Assembly: GCF_003573695.1 (NCBI RefSeq)
Contig: NC_039363.1
Location: 130,245,302-130,309,301 of the forward strand
Direction: 5' to 3'
From: Papaver somniferum
Lineage: Eukaryota; Streptophyta; Magnoliopsida; Ranunculales; Papaveraceae
Length of the DNA stretch: 64,000 nt
Shown: positions 57,700 to 64,000 of the stretch, in pieces
Numbering within the stretch: position 1 is the stretch's first letter
How the letters are laid out: each line of letters begins with the position of its first letter
The notes under the pieces: model-generated
The model's input: the letters and a program-made list of their open reading frames with translations, nothing else
Databases searched by the model: none
What the model was told of the DNA's origin: nothing
Made by a program: the position numbers and the translations under genes

Positions 57700-59380
57700 A
57701 TCTCAGCGTGTTTCTAGGCATCTGACAGAGGAGGTGGAAAGCATATTAATTTTAGTATTCCCATACTTGCCCCTGTTTTCCACCTTCGAAGGAAGATTAG
57801 TGTTCTATCATGTTATACAAATATAATTTATGCAAACAAATCTAGGACAATGGTTGAGGGCGAATACTTTTTTATAACCCTCGCGAATGTTGAATTTAGG
57901 TTTTGGATAATGCTAGGGTAACGCGAGTAGTAAGTTAGGGCGAAAATTAAATTTAAATCTGTTTCTTATCATGTCATTCGTGCATGGTAACGACAATGGT
58001 AACTCGAGGTTATGTCATATTTTTAGGGTTTGATACATGTGCGAAGCAAGTCCTTATTGAGGTGTTATGATTGGATGTAGAGTGTGTCGCATGGTATCAT
58101 GATGATATAGGCATTTAAGTATTTCCTATCATGATATGGTGATCAAAATATCTTAATTTGTAAGTTGGATAATACTTAGCTCAAGAGGAATGTGTTTCCT
58201 TCGTTCCTCAGCGTGATTTTCTTACTGCCTCAGTTTCTTTCGCGCTCCTTTGTTATTTGTATTCGCATGATATTTATAGGTCTTATTTTCCTCATAAGTA
58301 CGGTCTTATTTCATTCAACCACATAGAGAACTTAAAGGACTTATGGTCGCCTTGGGTAGGGTCTTCAACATTGGGCGACGAAATCTCAGTTCCATGTGCT
58401 CTTGCGAGTCATTGTCCATTGATCTCTCCTTAACTGTATTAGTATTTTTACCCCTCGGGTCGTATTTGCGACAATATACCGGGTCTTAGATACTCCCATG
58501 AGTAAAAAGTCCCAACACATTGTCGTCTTTGACACAATTCAACTCCCTAATGGAGGGTGTCGTCCATTTATATTCCCCCTGAATTGCCCTTTCAAGTAGG
58601 TCACCCCTAACCATTTCAGTTGGGCTCCTCCCATCCAGTTATTCAACAACCATTGTTGTCGTGACCTCGTGCCTTTCGCCTATGTGGCTTATGGGTACAA
58701 GGTCACACCCTAAGTAGGGTTTCTTTAGACCGAGTGTATCCAAGCCAGGATCTCCTGCTCCACTGGTCATGTTTCTACACCCCATGCCGGAGAAGTTATT
58801 CGCTGAGTGATTCGCTCTCAGTGGCCTCCGACGGATAGGCTTTTATTTCGCCCCAATATAAGTGACTTCTACAGGATTTTCCCAATATGACGCGCGTTAG
58901 GGCATAGGGTCGCCTCTTACGTGATCGTGCTAAAACGCCATCGCACAATCACGCGAACTAAGTTGACACGCCAAAATTTGGTATCCAGCCTCCCTAGTTA
59001 GAGGTTTTAAATAGTGACTTGTTGCTCCCTATTGAGGTCTAACGAAATAATTATGTAGACTTTGTTTTCGCCTTTGGCTTGCTCGCTTATAGAAAAATCT
59101 TTGCTTCGTATTAATGTTTTTTTGGTAGGGACATATCTTGCTTTATTCATTACATCATTTCTCCATTGCATTCGTCCTTTCATATGGTAACTTGTGTGCG
59201 ACGTATCTCTTTACTTTCGTCTTCAGTCGTGGCTTCAGCGTGGTCAGTTTTAGTTTCTTGCTGATGACCTATGGTCTCCCCTTTACTTTTATTGCGAACA
59301 TGGTGATCAGTTGTGTGCGGTTAGGGATTTCATTTCACTGGGGCCTTCCATCTTAATACCAAGCCTTGCAAACTTTCGCC
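57700..59380. other. Non-coding interior of the gypsy element
   Basis: No sense or antisense frame with a domain. The words ttttagtattcccatactt near 55480 and 57750 are repeated. This is where reverse transcriptase and integrase would be expected in a complete element, and none of their motifs is visible. Confidence 0.5.
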
Positions 59381-59383
59381 TTG

Positions 59384-60379
59384 TTATCTCTTCAAGTCGA
59401 ATAATGTGTTTCTTCTTGTTTTGAGCAAATCGATTTGTGCGTATGCTTTTATGAGCGCACTCTGCGATTCTGAAGAGGATGTAATTCTCATCTTTTGAGA
59501 GTGGTTGTGCTTTGATGCTTCACCTTGCTCCATCATCCCTTTAGGAGGTGAATCTCGTGACTGGCTAATCCTGCGAAATGCTCTTATCTCGCCATATTTT
59601 GATATCTTCTTAGGTTTTCGCAGGTTTGAATTCGCGTTCATCTTAACACATTCAGTCTGACTCCCCTCCTCTGTATTTCTCTCAATATCTTTGCTTTGAA
59701 TTTATTTCTCTTCCGCGTATTCCTTTTCTTTTTCCCTTATCATATTGATCATCAGTCTCTCCACCCATTTATCGTCTTTCACATTTTGTCCTTGTTTTTC
59801 CTTTAACCTCCTCGCCTTGACCTCATATTGCTTCACGTCCAGTTCGTTACATCTCTTCGCACTGATACAATCCCTTAGGATCTCTCCTATGCTAGATGGC
59901 ATTGGGGAGTAGATTTGTCTGTGGTAAGTTGACGCGACTCCCATTACTCCATAAATCCAGGGTCTCCCAATGATGGCATTGTATGGCGATTCTACATTTA
60001 CCACACAAAATGGGACCACCGTTTCCAAAGTTCCCGCAGGAATGACCATTGTAATCTCGCCTTTTGGTCTTGATGCGACACTGTTGAATCCGTAGATTGT
60101 ATACGTGGAAGGGATCAGGTCTGAGTCGTTGTACCCCATGGTCCTGAACGCGTGATGGAACAAAATATTAACTGAGCTCCCCGTGTCTACTAGGATCTTG
60201 TTTATCGCCCATGGTCGCTTTTTCTCTTCTTCGTCTTCTTCCCATTTAGAGTGTGGCTGCATAGTCATGGTGACTACTAATGGATCAGAATGCATCCCTC
60301 CTCCTATTGGTATGTTGTCCATTGTGTAGGAAATCGGTTTCTTTTGCCATTCTTCTAGTGATCGACTTTTTGTTACCAA
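59384..60379 (-). pseudogene. Gypsy aspartic protease region
   Basis: The 60379-59702 frame (225 codons) holds the protease active site ILVDTGSSVNILF (about residues 62-74) and the later hydrophobic ...AIIGRPWIYG motif (about residues 136-145), the pattern of plant Ty3/gypsy proteases, which cut the Gag-Pol polyprotein. After its stop the same region continues as a Lys-rich, uninformative frame (59641-59384), and no reverse transcriptase follows. The protease core itself looks intact. Confidence 0.85.
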
Positions 60380-60478
60380 ATGTATTTCTTCGCCATTGCA
60401 ATCTCATTTGTATACTCGGCTTAAGATATTATCGTGAAAGTTGTTGATATCTTTAGCAGAATGGATGATTGAATTTAT

Positions 60479-62387
60479 CTACCTTGAGTTTTGTCCGATT
60501 TCAATGCGTTGTATGACTGCTGGTTTTTGGGGTGGTGGTGCCCTTGGTAATTCGCCTGCCTCTAGAGATCGATTCAATTTTCCCTTCTCAATCAGTTCTA
60601 ACAAAAACCTACGCACGTTCCTGCAGCTTGCAGTGTTGTGGCCGTGAAACCGGTGATACACACAAAATTCACCACTCCTTCCTCCTGGTGGGGGTTCCCG
60701 TCCTATATTCCCTAGTAGTGGTATTTCTTCGGTTAGAACGACAGTCTCCCAGATCTTTTCTATTGAGGTGTTTATCCTGGGGAATTTCACATCCTCGAAT
60801 AGCGGGTAATATGGCCTTCGTTCGAATCTCTGGTTGTTGTTATACCATGTTCTTCGATCATTGTTGAATCTTCCTCCCTGATTATCGTACCTCCTTGCTA
60901 GGTAGTTATACGTGTGAAGCCTATCCCCATATTCTCCCCGAAACCATTCTTCATCCTTGCTTGATAGAGCTACATATTTCGCGGTACTTTCTTTTGTGGA
61001 CTTTCCCTGTCCTAGGTTGGGGGTACTTTCGACATTTCCCGCTATTCGCGGTATGAGTGTCGCACTTCCTCCTTTCGCGGCTATGATGGCGGTTAAGTTG
61101 GTATCCATTTTCCCAGCTTTTCTTCCAATGCGATAAACTCTTCCTGATACTCCCTTAATTCTTTCATATCAATTCCGTATTTGAGTAGAAATATTTCTAT
61201 GTACAAGAGATCAGTTGCGTTCAAAGCATTGACAAAGGAGAGGATCAAATGTCGCTTTCATACTTCTCCTGCTGATTCACTACACATGGTCCTCCATCGC
61301 GTGGTTAGACTTCGCAGACTTTCTCCATGCGCCTGCTTTAGGTTAAACGCATTTCTAATTCCTGCCTTAGCCCGGTTACTGGTTATGTAGTTCCCAAGAA
61401 CAACCTTTGCAATTGCGCGAATGAAGTCACTGATCCTTCGCACAAATTGTCGAACCATAACGAAGCCTCCCCTGTCAGACTAGCCGGAAAATACTTGCAT
61501 AACCCCGCTTGTTGCTAGGACCATGGCATTAGTGTGAGGTTATAGGCTTTCATGTGTTGCACCGTGTTTCCCGTCCCATCAAAGATACTGGAGAACGTGG
61601 GTTAGGAACATTTGGCAGGAATGGGTGCTTGTAGTATCTCTCGCGAAAATGGGGATCGCTCTGCCAACTTCATTTTTCCTCTTCCTCTTCTATTATTGTC
61701 TTTCATTACTACTTTGAGTTCTTCAAGTTGTTGCAATATGGTTTGGTTCGCGTTAGTCTGCTCCCTTTCCCTTTGTATTACTGCCTCCAATCCTCTTTGT
61801 TCTATCATATTTCTTTCCATCGCCCTTCTAGTTTCTTGCTCCAAACTTGTTTCTCTCTTACATCTTTGGCTCTCGCGTTCCGAGCTGCTTCCTCTTATGC
61901 CATCGTATCTCTGCATTTCATGTTCTGGGCATTCTCTCTTTTCTCGATTCCTTGTCCTTTCTCTTCGTTCTTGCAACCTTCTTTCTATGTCGCGCGCAGT
62001 TTCTCTTTCGCGTTCTGTTTTGTGTACTTCTCATTCGTATTCTGCACGGTTATTTTGTACTTCTCTAGCCCCAGGATGGCGTTCTCTTCTTCGCCTTGAT
62101 GAACTCCTACTTGTCTGAGTTTTTGTTTCTCCAGTATGAGTTCGTGCTTCTATATATTCATTTAACCGGTTATTTTCTTCTGTTAACAAGGCGTTTTGTC
62201 GTGCCAAGTTTTCTCGTTCTTCTGCTATCTCCGCATATCTTGCTCTGCTTCGTTCGAGTCCTAGCCTCAGTTCTCTTTCAATTCTCCTATCTTGTGCGAG
62301 ACATTCTCTTAACTGCTGGATGGCCAAATGGTCCTCATTACTTGGATTTTTGCCTCTATTTTGTGTTGCTTGATTCTCCTCCTCCAT
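60479..62387 (-). pseudogene. Gypsy gag, broken
   Basis: Starts at 62387 (MEEENQATQNRGKN) with a charged coiled-coil N-terminus. A TGA at 62031-62033 interrupts it, and the same frame continues in 61976-61602. The capsid-like part follows in other frames: MKAYNLTLMPW near 61550, then GEASLWFDNL near 61475, then KQAHGESLRSL near 61345. The last frame, 61108-60479, ends with FCVYHRFHGHNTASC, a CX2HX4HX4C zinc-knuckle-like motif, and RRFLLELIEKGKL, as in Tat/Ogre-type gag. Gag would form the cytoplasmic particle. At least three frame breaks or stops make it non-functional as it stands. Confidence 0.82.
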
Positions 62388-62992
62388 TGTTTCGGTTTCA
62401 GTTGTGTATACAACACCTTCTTCATAGATGACTCTCTCTCCGTTGTTATTTTATTGTGTTGGATCTTGGGCGACAACATCGTTGTTCTGCTGGCCTGTTT
62501 CTATGATGGAGAGTAAGCTGCAATTACGGTTCTGTCGCTCTAAACCTCTTCTTTCTTCAGCAGTTGAAGTTTCAGCTTCATCTCTTATTCCTCTTATGTT
62601 TGCCATTCCATTACTTCTCCGTGTAGCGATAACATGTTCTGCTCTTGAGGCGGTTCACACCATTTTGTAGGTGAGTGAACTTTGATTTGGTTTTTGATTA
62701 TTGAGAAAGAATCTTAAGAAAGAAATATGGACGGAGTATTGCTCGGTTCTTTGAAGAATAGAAGGTTTTTTCGACGTACATTTTCCAAATAAAACAGTGG
62801 TGATGCTTTACCAAAACTTTATAATGGTCCGGAAGAAATGGAAGTAACGTAGAGCTATGATGATGATAATAACAATGGTGGCTTCAAATACTAATCATCA
62901 GGTTTTCATAATGAACAGGGGATGATGGTAAACAATAAACAAACTTCGAAGGATGATGTTTTCTAGCTGGCAACTAGCAGGTGAGGATAAAT

Positions 62993-63012
62993 CCTCCCTG
63001 TTTCTAGCGCCA
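62993..63012 (-). promoter_or_regulatory. Primer binding site of the gypsy element
   Basis: The minus strand reads TGGCGCTAGAAACAGGGAGG three bases after the LTR end at 63016. It starts with the TGG expected for pairing with a tRNA CCA end. I believe this class pairs with an Arg tRNA, but cannot confirm it here. Confidence 0.65.
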
Positions 63013-63015
63013 AAA

Positions 63016-63637
63016 TGTAGTTGCGGAAAATACCACAACTACATCCGTTGTAATGATAATAACACAAAGATTAAGTCATATGTATCAACTCAAACATTAA
63101 TGATATTATTCACTACTTTGACGCTACTATGATCTTCACAAACACTTTGTATTAAATATATGGGGTTCTTACAATAATCACAAGATGAACTCGTATATAA
63201 CAATGGAGAAATATGAGATGAATGAGAAGTTTTAATAGTTTCTCTTAGTTCTCAAGATGATTTCCTTAGTACATATCTCCCAACGGATCTCTCTCACTCT
63301 CTCTATCATTTCTTACCCCTTATATAGGCAAATATATCAGTAGAAGAAAACTATGGTTCAGATGCAAAATCTCTGTTGACTAATCTTATTTCAGTTTGTC
63401 TTATTCTCCAGGCTTTGGGAAGATGTCGATGTCCTTCGCACCTATGTCTTTCGCACAGCTCCTTTTGAACCGATTTTCGTTCTGTCTTCATCGTGTAATT
63501 GCTTCCTCGCACTCTTTCTTAATTGTTGTGTTTCTATTCTTCGCCTTGATCTTTGATTATCGTAATAGCTTCATATTTGGGGTTGTTTTATCTGGGGCGG
63601 AGTTAAGTTATGTCTTGTGTGACATTTCACACCTACA
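63016..63637 (-). repeat. 5' LTR of the gypsy element (right copy)
   Basis: Pairs with 54404-55011. Contains cttatatagg near 63321-63331 as the promoter-type word. Confidence 0.88.
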
Positions 63638-63642
63638 AACGA

Positions 63643-64000
63643 GATTCACTATCTTGGAAGATGTTCACATTGTTACTATGTTTTCTACTCTAAATCAAGG
63701 TAGTTTTGAAGATAAGAATGAGTTTTATAAAGCCCTTTTTTTTGAAAAATTTGTAGAAGCTTGTGGTGGGAATCCATATAAGCGTACTATAAAAAGTATT
63801 CGTAATATATAGGTTTAGCATAATCAAATCGGAGATAGATAAATTTTTTGAATGTGTTGCAAGAGTTAATGCAACTAATCCGGTCTTGGACTCTAATAAC
63901 CGGGTATGTTATCTAAGTAGGTTCATTATAGTGTTGTATATTTTGTTTGTAATAATTAAATTTATGTATATCTTATTATGGTAGAATATAATGGCGAGAA
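63643..64000 (+). other. Flanking sequence with an open frame, identity unknown
   Basis: After the target duplication the plus strand is open to about 63812 (FTILEDVHIVTMFSTLNQGSFEDKNEFYKALFFEKFVEACGG in part). With the left flank before 54399 it could be a piece of an older gene or transposon that the gypsy element entered. No family is recognised. Confidence 0.3.

Larger units (their letters stand above)
54404..63637 (-). mobile_element. Ty3/gypsy element with gag-protease but no reverse transcriptase
   Basis: LTRs at 54404-55011 (608 bp) and 63016-63637 (622 bp) with a perfect 5-bp target duplication aacga (54399-54403 and 63638-63642). The minus strand is sense: a primer site TGGCGCTAGAAACAGGGAGG lies at 63012-62993 and a purine-rich tract precedes the LTR at 55011. 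Gag (62387-60479) and an aspartic protease (60379-59702) are present but broken. No reverse transcriptase, RNase H or integrase motif is visible between 59700 and 55012. That space holds an opposite-strand coiled-coil ORF (55534-57563). Gag-protease form and primer site fit the Tat/Ogre side of Ty3/gypsy, some members of which carry antisense ORFs. Confidence 0.88.

Noticed and set aside
61612..62431. Plus-strand frames up to 168 codons, hydrophobic and Ser/Leu/Cys-rich
   Set aside because: They lie exactly opposite the gag coiled-coil region; their composition is the mirror of Glu/Arg-rich codons.
63396..63812. 138-codon plus-strand frame
   Set aside because: Its first 80 codons are LTR sequence. 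Only the part after 63643 could be older coding sequence.

Overview
This window is nuclear DNA from a flowering plant, almost certainly a eudicot. It is AT-rich, has plant-type introns of about 100 bases, holds a eukaryotic tRNA-Asp gene, and carries plant-specific families (F-box/FBD, PPR) among layered LTR retrotransposons, MITEs, a Mutator-like element and a CACTA element. Nothing in it fixes the species. No intact host protein gene is visible. The host content is one F-box/LRR/FBD gene cut in two by a retrotransposon, a decayed duplicate of it, a scrap of a PPR gene and a tRNA gene.

Layout. 1-7881: two copia-type LTRs in opposite orientation; the minus-strand one (7881 to 2653, initiator-Met primer site at 2639-2650) is interrupted by an Emigrant/pogo-type MITE (2676-3249) and a solo LTR (3858-6246, target duplication gatat). 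9007-18091: a complete non-autonomous LTR retrotransposon (target duplication actac) with a 273-residue ORF and a tRNA-Asp-type primer site; its 3' LTR is split by a 5.56-kb Mutator-like element (12351-17914, 114-bp inverted repeats, 9-bp duplication) with a spliced transposase gene carrying four nonsense codons. 19406-19751: Stowaway MITE. 20945-36585: the F-box/FBD gene, split by a 13.45-kb minus-strand LTR element (21109-34558), which itself contains a 7.9-kb CACTA element (23241-31115) with three interleaved tandem-repeat families. 36945-37231: 5'-truncated LINE.

37861-46957: another long LTR element without recognisable gag-pol, whose two LTRs share R/U5 but not U3. 47060-47537: solo LTR. 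48129-48200: tRNA-Asp(GUC). About 48290-48580: PPR fragment. 48817-49898: second F-box/FBD copy, with several frame breaks. 49901-52949: a minus-strand, tRNA-Met-primed LTR element with a 20-copy minisatellite, sitting in the 3' flank of the second F-box copy. 53327-53640: LINE reverse-transcriptase relic. 54404-63637: minus-strand Ty3/gypsy element (target duplication aacga) that keeps gag and protease but has no visible reverse transcriptase or integrase; in their place lies an opposite-strand, apparently spliced coiled-coil ORF.

The F-box locus is a local duplication: promoter-proximal sequence, coding region and 3' flank, including a LINE relic, recur about 28 kb apart, and each copy was then hit by different transposons. 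The LTR element at 9007 and the gypsy element at 54404 are the most complete structurally. Several coding relics share one decay pattern: reading frame kept, with nonsense codons that can each be explained by a C-to-T change. That is what long-term cytosine methylation of silenced plant transposons would give, but this is inference.
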